Under the pieces are notes generated by a model that was not told the origin of the DNA, did not search any database, and was given only the letters and a program-made list of their open reading frames with translations. Shown piece after piece: positions 40,310-49,456 of a DNA stretch of 64,000 bases. The DNA is from Pasteurellaceae bacterium (lineage in GTDB: Bacteria; Pseudomonadota; Gammaproteobacteria; Enterobacterales; Pasteurellaceae), in NCBI GenBank assembly GCA_030528525.1, contig JAUMYT010000012.1:1-64000 (forward strand). Direction: 5' to 3'. Within the stretch, counting starts at the first letter, position 1. Each line of letters begins with the position of its first letter. A program made the translations under genes and the position numbers.

Positions 40310-40708
40310 TTATTCCTTCTCGTTTTCAACGGTATCAACGTGACGAGCTTGGTCATTACGCACGGTTTGCGTCACCAAATTTGACATGCGCATACCTTCC
40401 ACCAACGATTGATCGTAGAAGAATTTCAACTCTGGCACGATCCGCAAACGCATTGCTTTGCCAACCAAGGTGCGAATGTAACCTGATGCGTTATTCAAGC
40501 CTTCCAAGCCTCGTTTGACCGCTTCAGGATCGTTATCAAATAAAAACGTCACGAACACTTTGGCGTAGGCTAAATCACGGCTGATTTCTACATCGGATAC
40601 GGTTACCATTCCGATGCGGGGATCTTTCACTTCACGTTGTAAAATAATTGCGATCTCTTTTTGTAACTCTTGTGCCACACGGTCAGCACGACTAAATTCT
40701 CTTGCCAT
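40310..40708 (-). CDS. rbfA: Ribosome-binding factor A
   Basis: 132 residues, a KH-type fold needed for 16S rRNA 5'-end maturation and cold adaptation. [20 protein letters not shown] at the start, [25 protein letters not shown], and [21 protein letters not shown]. Normally directly behind infB; here two unrelated genes lie between. Confidence 0.96.
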   Translation of the reverse strand: MAREFSRADRVAQELQKEIAIILQREVKDPRIGMVTVSDVEISRDLAYAKVFVTFLFDNDPEAVKRGLEGLNNASGYIRTLVGKAMRLRIVPELKFFYDQSLVEGMRMSNLVTQTVRNDQARHVDTVENEKE

Positions 40709-40803
40709 TTTTACTCCTTTTATGCAGTTATTTGGTCAAAATGCAAAATTATAGCAGAGATTTGGGAGATTGCTCCGTTGAGCTTAAAATATTCAGGCGA
40801 GAA

Positions 40804-40838
40804 ATTTTGCAAAAACGCTCATTTTCTCACCCCCTTGC
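40804..40838 (-). repeat. Uptake-signal-like element, copy 15
   Basis: Minus strand GCAAGGGGGTGAGAAAAT then TTTTTGCAAAATT, between the DUF72 gene and rbfA. Confidence 0.88.
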
Positions 40839-40845
40839 GAGTTCA

Positions 40846-41685
40846 CTAAAACAAATCCTGCTGCCCAAGTAAAAATTCAGGTGTGGCTTTCACAGAAAAA
40901 CCATATTCCGCCAAGTCGATTTTGAGTCGCTCGATATTGTAGAACGAATGGCTTTTCGTAGTGTTTTGGAAATAAAGATACAGGCGATCAAATTCCGCTT
41001 TGCGTTGGTTGAGCAACTGTGCCAAGCCTTGCAATTCCGTTTCACTGTAACGGTAATCGTGCCGTTCGGCAGCGGATTGAGCTTTCCACCAGTTTGGATT
41101 GCGACCGTGCAGACGCAAATAGGCGGTGCGTTGGTTGGCATAAAATTGAAAGGCGGGCAAACCGATGTTTTGCGGATAATCAACATTGCACCAAATCAGA
41201 TTTTCCTTGCCTTGAAAATAGTGCAACACAGACGAGCAATGCCAACTGGGGTGGCGAAATTCAATCGCCAGCGGATATGCCGCAAACCACGATACCAGTT
41301 CCGCAAGATAGTAGCGATTGGCAGACAGTCGCTCAAAACTGGACGGAAACTGAATAAACAAATTCGCCAAACAATTATGCTCCACCAACGGCTGTAATGC
41401 CGCTAAAAATACGTCCGCCTGCGTTTTGGTTGCTGTGCGTTGATGGCTAAACGCTTGATGCAACTTCACCGAAAACTGCAACCGCCCTGCCACCTTCTCC
41501 ACCATTCCCTGCAACGCCTTCTGCCCGATTGGGGCGTGAAAGGTGCTGTTGATCTCAATGGTGTCGTAATGTTGGCTATACACCGACAAAAATTCAGATT
41601 TGTCCGTGCCAAAGGGATACAGCGTACCAATCAAATCCGTATCGCTATAACCGCCTGTGCCAAGGTAGATGTGGGGTTTATTCAT
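40846..41685 (-). CDS. DUF72 family protein (YecE-like)
   Basis: 279 residues from MNKPHIYLGTGGYSDTDL. Conserved DUF72 blocks: YSQHYDTIEINSTFHAPI, FSVKLHQAFSHQR, LFIQFPSSF, IEFRHPSWH, AYLRLHGRN and LYLYFQNTTKSHSFYN. A TIM-barrel fold of unknown activity; the His/Tyr/Asn pattern suggests a metal or phosphate site. An in-frame ATG at 41697 overlaps the upstream stop and is the other possible start. Placed between infB and rbfA with the DUF4143 ATPase gene. Confidence 0.88.
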   Translation of the reverse strand: MNKPHIYLGTGGYSDTDLIGTLYPFGTDKSEFLSVYSQHYDTIEINSTFHAPIGQKALQGMVEKVAGRLQFSVKLHQAFSHQRTATKTQADVFLAALQPLVEHNCLANLFIQFPSSFERLSANRYYLAELVSWFAAYPLAIEFRHPSWHCSSVLHYFQGKENLIWCNVDYPQNIGLPAFQFYANQRTAYLRLHGRNPNWWKAQSAAERHDYRYSETELQGLAQLLNQRKAEFDRLYLYFQNTTKSHSFYNIERLKIDLAEYGFSVKATPEFLLGQQDLF

Positions 41686-41696
41686 TCTGAAAATCA

Positions 41697-42932
41697 TTAA
41701 ATAAAATTGATTGGCAATGCAATCAGTTGTTCACTTAACCACAATTTCTGTGGATATTGATTAAAAATCACACCGTGACTAATGTTAATTTCCTCTTTTG
41801 GTAAATTATCCCGCAAAATATTGAAGGATTTTGCCATCTGTTTGGTCGGCTTTGCGGTCACTTTGATTTCAATTGGGTACAACACACGATCATATTCGAT
41901 TAACAAATCGATCTCTTTTTGGTTTGTATCCCGATAAAAATAAATCGGTGGTTCTATTCCGTTGTTATAAAACGATTTAATAATTTCTGTTACCACAAAG
42001 GTTTCAAAAAACTGCCCACTTTTTGCCCCTTGTTGAATTGTTTGCGGCGTGAGCCATTTCGTCAGCCACGCCATTAACCCTGTATCCATCATATAAATTT
42101 TGGGCGTTTTAATCGCTCGTTTTAAATGATTATGATGATAAGGCTTGAGTAGATAAACAATGCCCGATGCCTCTAAAATCGTCACCCACCGTTTAATCGT
42201 ATCTGCAGAAACCCCCACTTCTTGAGCAACATTGCTATAATTCAACAACTCTCCACTTCGTGCGGCAATCGCAACCATAAATCGGGTAAAATCGCCTAAA
42301 TTGGTGATATTCGCCAAGGCTCTCACATCTCGTTCAATATAGGTAGAAACATACGATGCGTAGAAAATATCCCAATTCACTGGGGCTTGCCATAGACGTG
42401 GCATACTGCCTCGATGGATAACGTCCCAGATATTTTCAGTTGGCGTTAAATATGGCTCTCTTTGCTGTAAATACTCAATGGTTGGAATAAATGGCAAATG
42501 GAACGGAATATTTTGGATCTCTCGCAACGAAAGCCCAGCTAACTTCAACACTGCAATTCGCCCTGCTAAACTTTCCGTTACATTTTGCATCAGTTGAAAT
42601 GCTTGCGAACCTGAAAGCAAAAACATTCCCGATTGTTTATGTTTATCAATGGCTAATTTCAAGCTACTAAACAAGGCGGGAACATATTGCACTTCATCTA
42701 AAATCAGTTTGCCTGGGTGATTGAGCATAAATAAGCTAGGTTCAGTTTGTGCTTGCTCTAATAACAAAGGATCATCAAACGTGATGTATTGATAATTATC
42801 TCCAAATTGTTGCAGTAACGTTGATTTACCCACTTGTCTAGCACCAGTGACTAAAATAGCAGGAAACTGTTGAAGCAACTCATTCAATAGCGGTTGCATT
42901 TGGCGAGAAAAATGGTCTTGATACCCTAGCAT
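41697..42932 (-). CDS. AAA_14/DUF4143 ATPase
   Basis: 411 residues. Walker A VTGARQVGKSTLLQQF (about 30-45), Walker B LILDEVQYVPALFSSLK, sensor motif FLLSGSQAFQLMQ, a middle winged-helix part, and the C-terminal DUF4143 region with YMMDTGLMAWL, GQFFETFVVTEIIKS, YYRDTNQKEIDLLIE-like block and EIKVTAKP, which resembles a PD-(D/E)xK nuclease fold. Such stand-alone genes are scattered in bacterial genomes and have no settled function. Stop and start overlap the DUF72 gene, so the two form a pair. Confidence 0.9.
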   Translation of the reverse strand: MLGYQDHFSRQMQPLLNELLQQFPAILVTGARQVGKSTLLQQFGDNYQYITFDDPLLLEQAQTEPSLFMLNHPGKLILDEVQYVPALFSSLKLAIDKHKQSGMFLLSGSQAFQLMQNVTESLAGRIAVLKLAGLSLREIQNIPFHLPFIPTIEYLQQREPYLTPTENIWDVIHRGSMPRLWQAPVNWDIFYASYVSTYIERDVRALANITNLGDFTRFMVAIAARSGELLNYSNVAQEVGVSADTIKRWVTILEASGIVYLLKPYHHNHLKRAIKTPKIYMMDTGLMAWLTKWLTPQTIQQGAKSGQFFETFVVTEIIKSFYNNGIEPPIYFYRDTNQKEIDLLIEYDRVLYPIEIKVTAKPTKQMAKSFNILRDNLPKEEINISHGVIFNQYPQKLWLSEQLIALPINFI

Positions 42933-43070
42933 TATTTTAGTTCAACTCCGCATTCAATCTTGAATTAAACTAAAGATAAGCTAAAAAAATAGAAAAATCA
43001 AGTTTAATTCAAGATGGCATCGTGAATTAAACTTAGAAAGCAAAAAATAAATGGGTAAACTCTCAGAAAA

Positions 43071-43104
43071 TTTTGCAGATTTTTCTCAAGATCTTACCCC
43101 TTGT
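43071..43104 (-). repeat. Uptake-signal-like element, 4-G variant
   Basis: Minus strand ACAAGGGGTAAGATCTTGAG then AAAATCTGCAAAATT. Confidence 0.6.
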
Positions 43105-43110
43105 TATAAT

Positions 43111-43139
43111 AAAAAAGGTGGGCTAAAGCCCACCCTACG
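43111..43139 (-). terminator. infB terminator made of a REP-like palindrome
   Basis: Minus strand GTAGGGTGGGCTTTAGCCCA, completed by CC and TTTTTTATT. It ends the metY-rimP-nusA-infB transcript before the inserted genes. The same palindrome occurs twice near rimP. Confidence 0.8.
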
Positions 43140-43149
43140 CATTAGATTA

Positions 43150-45669
43150 TTAGATTGAACGTTTTACTTCAACGATTTCAAACACTTCAATTTGATCGCC
43201 GACTTTGACGTCGTTGTAGTTTTTCACGCCGATACCGCACTCCATACCGTTACGCACTTCGGATACGTCATCTTTGAAACGGCGGAGAGATTCGAGTTCG
43301 CCCTCAAAAATCACCACGTTGTCACGCAATACACGGATTGGGTTGTTGCGTTTCACGATGCCTTCAGTCACCATACAACCTGCGATAGCCCCAAATTTCG
43401 GGTGTTTGAACACATCACGCACTTCTGCCAAGCCGATGATTTCTTGCTTGAACTCAGGCTGTAACATACCGCTCATTGCCGCTTTGATTTCGTTGAGCAA
43501 TTCATAAATGATGGAATAATAACGTAAATCAATGTTTTCGGTTTCAATCACACGGCGAGCCGTTGCATCGGCACGGACGTTAAAGCCAAGGACGATAGCG
43601 TTTGAGGCAGCGGCTAATGTGGCATCGGTTTCGGTAATTCCACCTACGCCAGAACCCACGACTTTCACTTTCACTTCCGCAGTAGAAAGTTCGTTCAACG
43701 CTTGGCAAATGGCCTGTACTGAACCTTGTACGTCGGCTTTTACAATCACGTTTAACTCTGCCACATCGCCTTCCGCCATATTGGTAAACATATTTTCCAA
43801 CTTGGCTTTTTGCTGACGAGCCAATTTCACATCACGGAATTTGCCTTGACGATATAACGCCACTTCACGGGCTTTTTTCTCATCACGCACCACGGTTGCT
43901 TCATCCCCTGCGTCTGGCACGCCTGAAAGACCAAGCACTTCCACAGGAATAGAAGGCCCTGCGGATTGAATGTCTTTACCGTTTTCATCACGCATTGCAC
44001 GCACACGACCGTACTCAAAACCACAAAGCACGATGTCGCCTTTGTTGAGTGTGCCTGATTGCACCAAGATAGTCGCTACTGGGCCACGACCTTTGTCGAG
44101 ATAAGATTCGATCACCACACCGCTTGCCATACCGTCTTTCACCGCAGAAAGTTCTAACACTTCTGACTGTAACAAAATCGCTTCGAGTAACTCATCGATC
44201 CCCATTCCTTTTTTAGCGGATACCGGTACGAATTGCACATCGCCCCCGAATTTTTCGGAAATCACTTCGTGCTGTAATAGCTCTTGCTCAACACGATCTG
44301 GATTGGCTTCTGGTTTATCGATTTTGTTCACCGCAACCACTAACGGAGCACCTGCTGCTTTGGCGTGCTGAATCGCTTCAATGGTTTGTGGCATCACGCC
44401 ATCGTCTGCAGCGACCACCAACACCACGATATCGGTCGCTTTCGCACCACGGGCACGCATTGAGGTAAAGGCTGCGTGTCCTGGGGTATCTAAGAAGGTG
44501 ATCATCTTGCCATCGTCGGTTTCCACGTGGTATGCACCGATGTGCTGAGTAATACCGCCCGCTTCGCCTGCTGCCACTTTCGCTTTACGAATGTAGTCAA
44601 GCAATGAGGTTTTACCGTGGTCAACGTGTCCCATAATGGTTACAACTGGGGCACGGGTCACTTTCTCGGCGTGAACATCACGATCTTCTAACACCGCTTC
44701 TTCTAACTCATTCTCTTTACGGAGAATTACTTTGTGTCCCATTTCTTCGGCAACCAGTTGAGCCGTTTCTTGGTCGATCACTTGGTTAATCGTCACCATT
44801 TCGCCCATTTTCATCATTGTTTTGATGATTTCAGTGGCTTTTACTGCCATTTTGTTGGCAAGTTCAGCTACGGTAATCGTTTCACCGATTACCACATCAC
44901 GAGACACTGGTGCTGCTGGTTTGGTAAAGCTTTGCTGTAATGCACTGCCTTTTTTGCCTTTGCCCTTGCCTTTAAAATCTTTTTGATTACGGCGGTCTGA
45001 CTGGCGTTCGTTTTTATCATCACGGTCGCCTTTTTTCGCTTTGGCAACGCCTGCTTTGCCACGTCCACGGCTTTCACTACGGCGATCCGCATCACGATCG
45101 GCCTCTTTGGCATAACGTGATGTGAATTTATCATCGTCAAAATCATCACTCACTTCGCCTGCTTCTTCACGGGCAATTTCCGCTAAACGGCGAGCATTTT
45201 CGGCAGCACGTTTGGCTTCCATTTCCGCTTTTTCACGAGCCAGCTCTTCTTGCTTACGACGAAGGGCTTCTTCTTCCTTGCGTTTTGCTTCTTTTTCAGC
45301 GTCCACCACTTTTTCCACTTTTTGAGCAGGTTTCGCTTCCGCTTTTGGTGCCGCTTTTGGCTGTTTATTTGGCATAACCGGCGGTTGATGTACCGCTTTT
45401 TTCGCTTCTTCTGCTTTTTGAGCGTCTAACGCTTTTTTCTCCGCTTCTGCTTTCTCTCTAGCCAGTTTTTCTGCCTCAGCCTTCTCTTTTGCCTTTTGCT
45501 GCTCTTTTTCTGCTTTTGCTTTTAGTGCAGCGGCATCAATAGGTGCTTTTTTTGTATGCAATTCAACGGCTTTCGTTTTACCGCTTGTCGTCGTTGTACT
45601 CACCGTCTCGCCATTGTCTTTTTTACGACCTAACGACAATTTTCCTTTTTTTACTACTGTTTCTGACAT
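43150..45669 (-). CDS. infB: Translation initiation factor IF-2
   Basis: 839 residues. A long charged Lys/Glu/Ala-rich N-terminal region (about 50-250), helical and low in complexity, is followed by the GTPase domain: P-loop [20 protein letters not shown] (G3) and NKIDKP (G4). Domains II-IV end [17 protein letters not shown]. Delivers fMet-tRNA to the 30S subunit, so its co-transcription with the initiator tRNA is apt. Fifteen bases separate it from nusA. Confidence 0.97.
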   Translation of the reverse strand: MSETVVKKGKLSLGRKKDNGETVSTTTTSGKTKAVELHTKKAPIDAAALKAKAEKEQQKAKEKAEAEKLAREKAEAEKKALDAQKAEEAKKAVHQPPVMPNKQPKAAPKAEAKPAQKVEKVVDAEKEAKRKEEEALRRKQEELAREKAEMEAKRAAENARRLAEIAREEAGEVSDDFDDDKFTSRYAKEADRDADRRSESRGRGKAGVAKAKKGDRDDKNERQSDRRNQKDFKGKGKGKKGSALQQSFTKPAAPVSRDVVIGETITVAELANKMAVKATEIIKTMMKMGEMVTINQVIDQETAQLVAEEMGHKVILRKENELEEAVLEDRDVHAEKVTRAPVVTIMGHVDHGKTSLLDYIRKAKVAAGEAGGITQHIGAYHVETDDGKMITFLDTPGHAAFTSMRARGAKATDIVVLVVAADDGVMPQTIEAIQHAKAAGAPLVVAVNKIDKPEANPDRVEQELLQHEVISEKFGGDVQFVPVSAKKGMGIDELLEAILLQSEVLELSAVKDGMASGVVIESYLDKGRGPVATILVQSGTLNKGDIVLCGFEYGRVRAMRDENGKDIQSAGPSIPVEVLGLSGVPDAGDEATVVRDEKKAREVALYRQGKFRDVKLARQQKAKLENMFTNMAEGDVAELNVIVKADVQGSVQAICQALNELSTAEVKVKVVGSGVGGITETDATLAAASNAIVLGFNVRADATARRVIETENIDLRYYSIIYELLNEIKAAMSGMLQPEFKQEIIGLAEVRDVFKHPKFGAIAGCMVTEGIVKRNNPIRVLRDNVVIFEGELESLRRFKDDVSEVRNGMECGIGVKNYNDVKVGDQIEVFEIVEVKRSI

Positions 45670-45683
45670 ATTCTTTCCCCCAA

Positions 45684-47210
45684 TTAGCTAAACCAACAGA
45701 TTTGACGAGCAGCCATAATTAACTCGCCCGCTTTTTCTGCTGACAGCTCTTCAATATCGGCTAAATCATCAACACCTTGTTCAGCCAACTCTTCTAATGT
45801 CGTAATTGATTTTTCTGCTAATTTCAATGCAATATGGCGATCCATACCGTCAAGAGTTAACAATTTATCTTCAATCTTCGCTTGTTTTAATGCTTCTTCC
45901 TCAGCAATCGCTTGGGCAGTGAGTGCATTTTTGGCACGGCTTTGCAGTTCTTCAACCAGATCTTCATCTTCTAAACCATCAATTGCCGTAATCATACTGA
46001 TTGAAGCATAAGCAATCGCTTCTAATGACGTAAAGCCTTCTTCAATCAATACTTGAGCAAACTCTTCATCAATTTCTAATGCGGTCATCAACGATTTAAT
46101 GATTTTGCCATCTTCTTCTTGATGCTTCGTATTAAATTGCTCGGTGGTCATCACATTCAATGTCCAACCCGTCAACTGAGTGGCTAAGCGTACATTCTGA
46201 CCATTACGCCCAATAGCCTGTGCAAGCGTATTTTCTTCAACGGCAATATCCATTGTGTGATTTGCTTCATCGACCATAATTGAACTCACGTCCGCAGGTG
46301 CCATTGCGTTAATCACGAATTGTGCAGGGTTATCGTCCCAAAGCACAATGTCCACACGCTCACCGCCTAATTCATTACTGATCGCTTGCACACGGGCACC
46401 ACGCATTCCCACACACGCACCCACTGGGTCAATGCGTTTATCATTACTTTTCACCGCAATTTTGGCACGAGAACCCGGATCACGGCTCGCCCCTTTAATT
46501 TCAATCAACTCTTCAGCAATTTCTGGCACTTCTAATTTGAACAGCTCTTGCAACATCACCGGTTTGGCACGGGTAATGAACAGTTGTGGGCCTTTGGATT
46601 CAGGTTTGATTTGGTATAACACCCCACGCAAGCGGTCACCTGGGCGGAAGTTTTCGCGTGGTAACATATCTTCACGCACCACAATCGCTTCGGCTTTCAC
46701 TTCGTTTTTGCCTGCCAGTTCCACAATGATGCTGTCACGAGAAACTTTTTTCACGGTCGCCACCACGATTTGCCCCTCTTTGGAACGGAACTCATCGATC
46801 ACCTTATTACGCTCGGCTTCACGAATTTTGGTGCTGATCACTTGGCGTGCGGTTTGCATCGTAATACGATCGAAGGCGATCGACTCAATCTCATCTTCCA
46901 CATAATCGCCTAACTGGAGAGTCGGGTCTTCAAATTGTGCAGCTTCTAGGGTAATTTCACGGGTTTGGTGACGCACTTCTTCCACCACTAACCAACGGCG
47001 GAAAGTCGTAAATTCGCCCGTTTTGCGGTTGATTGAGACACGCACATCAATATCAATGCCCGTGGCAGAACGCATATCTTCACGATCAGCCGCCGCTTTT
47101 TTCTTGGTTGAAATGGCTAATGCGGTTTCTAAGGCTTCAAAAATCGCATCTTTTGGTAATAATTTTTCATTGGATACCGCTTCAGCGGCTAATAAAATCT
47201 CTTTACTCAT
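45684..47210 (-). CDS. nusA: Transcription termination/antitermination factor NusA
   Basis: 508 residues. N-terminal RNA-polymerase-binding domain ([20 protein letters not shown]), S1 domain with [21 protein letters not shown] domains with [21 protein letters not shown], and two C-terminal acidic helix-hairpin repeats ([21 protein letters not shown] and a second copy ending MAARQICW). Middle gene of rimP-nusA-infB. Confidence 0.97.
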   Translation of the reverse strand: MSKEILLAAEAVSNEKLLPKDAIFEALETALAISTKKKAAADREDMRSATGIDIDVRVSINRKTGEFTTFRRWLVVEEVRHQTREITLEAAQFEDPTLQLGDYVEDEIESIAFDRITMQTARQVISTKIREAERNKVIDEFRSKEGQIVVATVKKVSRDSIIVELAGKNEVKAEAIVVREDMLPRENFRPGDRLRGVLYQIKPESKGPQLFITRAKPVMLQELFKLEVPEIAEELIEIKGASRDPGSRAKIAVKSNDKRIDPVGACVGMRGARVQAISNELGGERVDIVLWDDNPAQFVINAMAPADVSSIMVDEANHTMDIAVEENTLAQAIGRNGQNVRLATQLTGWTLNVMTTEQFNTKHQEEDGKIIKSLMTALEIDEEFAQVLIEEGFTSLEAIAYASISMITAIDGLEDEDLVEELQSRAKNALTAQAIAEEEALKQAKIEDKLLTLDGMDRHIALKLAEKSITTLEELAEQGVDDLADIEELSAEKAGELIMAARQICWFS

Positions 47211-47221
47211 TGGGTTGCTTC

Positions 47222-47683
47222 CTAGAAATTAAAAACAGGGATCAAATTGGCTTTTTGGATATTGCCAAAGGCGAAGGTTTGCTCATTGCCGTCCACATTT
47301 AAGGTAATCAAATCGCCTTCCACACGCACCAGCTTGCCTTGCCATTTACGGCGATCGAACATTGGAATACGTAAATGAATCACCACATCACGTTCAACAA
47401 AACGCTCATAATGTGCAAGCGTAAACAGCGGACGATCTAAACCTGGCGAAGAGACTTCCAAGTTATATTTATCCGCAATCGGATCTTCCACGTCCAAAAT
47501 CGCACTCACTTGACGACTGACATCACTGCAATCATCAATGGTGACACCACCTTCTTTATCAATATATAAACGGAGCGTTAAAAACCGCCCTGCTCGTTGG
47601 CTTTCCACGCCAACTAACTCAAAACCCATTGCTTCAATTGAATCCAGCACAAGGTCTTGAATTTTTTGTTCTAATGTTGCCAA
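47222..47683 (-). CDS. rimP: Ribosome maturation factor RimP
   Basis: 153 residues. [23 protein letters not shown] and [22 protein letters not shown] in the N-terminal domain, [19 protein letters not shown], then an Sm-like C-terminal domain. Needed for 30S maturation. First protein gene behind the initiator tRNA, with a 320-base leader. Confidence 0.95.
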   Translation of the reverse strand: MATLEQKIQDLVLDSIEAMGFELVGVESQRAGRFLTLRLYIDKEGGVTIDDCSDVSRQVSAILDVEDPIADKYNLEVSSPGLDRPLFTLAHYERFVERDVVIHLRIPMFDRRKWQGKLVRVEGDLITLNVDGNEQTFAFGNIQKANLIPVFNF

Positions 47684-47728
47684 GATATTTTCTCCTTAAG
47701 TTTTGCTCTCTCTTATGCGAGAGAACTC

Positions 47729-47750
47729 GTAGGATGGGCTTTAGCCCATC
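47729..47750. repeat. REP-like palindrome, copy b
   Basis: GTAGG then ATGGGCTTTAGCCCAT; same family as 43117-43138 and 47769-47791. Confidence 0.75.
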
Positions 47751-47768
47751 ATAAACCTTAAATCGTGT

Positions 47769-47791
47769 GGTGGGCTAAAGCCCACCCTACC
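47769..47791. repeat. REP-like palindrome, copy c
   Basis: GGTGGGCTAAAGCCCACC followed by CTACC, in opposite orientation to copy b 18 bases away, like a bipartite REP unit. Confidence 0.75.
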
Positions 47792-47870
47792 ACGTTGTAC
47801 ACAAAATTCAGATATAAAAAAAGAGCTATAAAAGCCCCTTTAAAACAACAAAGCTGACTAAACCCTATAA

Positions 47871-47902
47871 AAAAGCCCTAAACGGTATCGTTAAGGGCTT
47901 AC
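47871..47902 (-). terminator. Terminator/attenuator after tRNA-fMet
   Basis: Minus strand AAGCCCTTAACG and CGTTTAGGGCTT form a 12-bp stem (one bulge) followed by TTTTTATAGGG. It would end the tRNA transcript or attenuate rimP-nusA-infB. Confidence 0.75.
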
Positions 47903-47936
47903 AAGGGGGGTACTTTATTAAGAAAATCTGCAAAAT
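47901..47936 (+). repeat. Uptake-signal-like element, copy 16
   Basis: ACAAGGGGGGTACTTTATTAA then AAATCTGCAAAAT. Confidence 0.75.
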
Positions 47937-48005
47937 AGCAGCCGTTTCATTCTCTTAATAAAACAAAGCTCATTGTTATCCTTATAACAACGAGCTTCTG
48001 AAAAC

Positions 48006-48082
<77 letters not shown>

Positions 48083-48095
48083 TCTGATGTGGCCC

Positions 48096-48123
48096 ATTAT
48101 AGGGACTTCAAAAAAGTTTGCAA
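48096..48123 (-). promoter_or_regulatory. Promoter of the metY-rimP-nusA-infB operon
   Basis: Minus strand TTGCAA (-35) and TATAAT (-10) with a 16-bp spacer. The discriminator GGGCC after the -10 is GC-rich, as in stringently controlled promoters. Confidence 0.8.
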
Positions 48124-48178
48124 GCGTTTTTTTTCAATTTCACTCCAAACGACCTTTTTTTAACCACTCAAATGATTT

Positions 48179-49198
48179 CTATACTTCAATTAATCGATGC
48201 AGATCAGCATCTTTACGATCTAAATAGTGGGAAGATTGAATTTTACGAATGGTGCGAGAGCGTCCACGAATCAGCAAGGTTTCTGTTGTCGCCAAATTGC
48301 CTTTGCGTTGAATGCCTTGCAATAAATCACCTGTAGTAATGCCTGTTGCAGAGAAAACTAAATGATCATCACGCACTAGCTCTTCTAATTTCAACACTTG
48401 ATTGATTGGCACATTCAGTTTTTCACAATGCTTAATTTCTTTTTCGGCAAAACCGAAATTCTCAAGTGTATCGCCTTTCACTTGATTGCGAGGAAGTAAA
48501 CGCGCCTGCATATCGCCCCCCAACGCTCGTACCGCAGCCGCAGCCACAATACCTTCAGGCGCACCACCAATACCGTATAACATATCCAAATTCGCATCAG
48601 GCAAGCAACATTGCACTGCGGCTGCAACATCGCCATCAGGAATGGCAACCACACGCACGCCCAGCTGTTGCATTTGAGCAATCACTTGGGCATGGCGAGG
48701 TTTGTCGAGCACTGCTATCGTCATTTGCGAAAGCAATTTACCTTTTTTCGATGCCACACGACGAAGATTCTGCTCTAGCGGCAAGCTGAGATCGATCATA
48801 CCCTTTGCTTCACTGCCAACCACTAATTTTTCCATATACATATCAGGCACTTGTAAAAATGTGTTTTTACCGCCAGCCGCCAACACAGACAAGGCATTCG
48901 CCTGCCCCATTGCCGTCATACGTGTGCCATCAATCGGATCAACCGCAAGGGTAACCACTTCGTCTTCTGGACGATTCAAACCAACCTTCTCGCCAATGTA
49001 AAGCATTGGGGCTTGGTCAATTTCGCCTTCGCCAATCACAACTTCGCCTTGGATTTCCATTTGATTGAGTAAAATTCGCATCGCTTTGACGGCAGCATCA
49101 TCTGCTGCATTTTTATTCCCACGACCAAGCCACGCAAAAGCCGCCAACGCAGCGGCTTCAGTTACACGGGAAAATTCAATAGAAAGGGATCGTTTCAT
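48179..49198 (-). CDS. glpX: Fructose-1,6-bisphosphatase class II
   Basis: 339 residues, the GlpX type. Metal and phosphate sites: VVIGEGEIDQAPML, VDPIDGTRMTAMGQANALSV and YGIGGAPEGIVAAAA. ITTGDLLQGI and the LIRGRSRTIRKIQSSH end are also typical. Gluconeogenic; together with pckA in this window it supports growth on TCA intermediates or amino acids. Confidence 0.95.
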   Translation of the reverse strand: MKRSLSIEFSRVTEAAALAAFAWLGRGNKNAADDAAVKAMRILLNQMEIQGEVVIGEGEIDQAPMLYIGEKVGLNRPEDEVVTLAVDPIDGTRMTAMGQANALSVLAAGGKNTFLQVPDMYMEKLVVGSEAKGMIDLSLPLEQNLRRVASKKGKLLSQMTIAVLDKPRHAQVIAQMQQLGVRVVAIPDGDVAAAVQCCLPDANLDMLYGIGGAPEGIVAAAAVRALGGDMQARLLPRNQVKGDTLENFGFAEKEIKHCEKLNVPINQVLKLEELVRDDHLVFSATGITTGDLLQGIQRKGNLATTETLLIRGRSRTIRKIQSSHYLDRKDADLHRLIEV

Positions 49199-49273
49199 CT
49201 TTAGCTCCTTAAGAGAAATGCTTTAAAAGAAGGGTTAAAAAATCGGGCGTAAGAATAGCATATTTCCCTCATT

Positions 49274-49307
49274 GCAAGGGGGTGATTTTCATTGATTTTT
49301 TGCAAAA
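49274..49307 (+). repeat. Uptake-signal-like element, copy 17
   Basis: GCAAGGGGGTGATTTTCATTG then TTTTTTGCAAAAC, ahead of glpX. Confidence 0.82.
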
Positions 49308-49456
49308 CTTGCCAATTGCTTTCATCATATGCAGTTTTTCACACATAAAGTGTGAGCCATACCGCATTTTTAACGTTTCGATTGCAAAAATCCACGCTGG
49401 GTAAACATTTTTATATTAGAATCTACCTATTTAAATCAAGTAGATAAGAGTTGCCA

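Larger units (their letters stand above)
42933..43149. other. Gap between infB and the DUF4143 gene
   Basis: The gap holds a short inverted pair AACTTGATTTTTC-like / AATTCAAGAT segments around 42955-43030 (GAATTAAACT appears three times), then a 4-G uptake-like element and the infB terminator. The GAATTAAACT repeats lie just ahead of the ATPase gene and may be operators or an insertion scar. Confidence 0.4.
47684..48005. other. Leader between tRNA-fMet and rimP
   Basis: No gene seen. It contains two facing REP-like palindromes, a strong hairpin terminator or attenuator (47871-47902) and an uptake-like element (47901-47936). Confidence 0.7.

Noticed and set aside
42022-42032. GCCCCTTGT in the DUF4143 gene and ACCCCTTGT near 51836 in ispD as further elements
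   Set aside because: Four-base runs without the spaced TTTTTGCAAAA block; probably chance.
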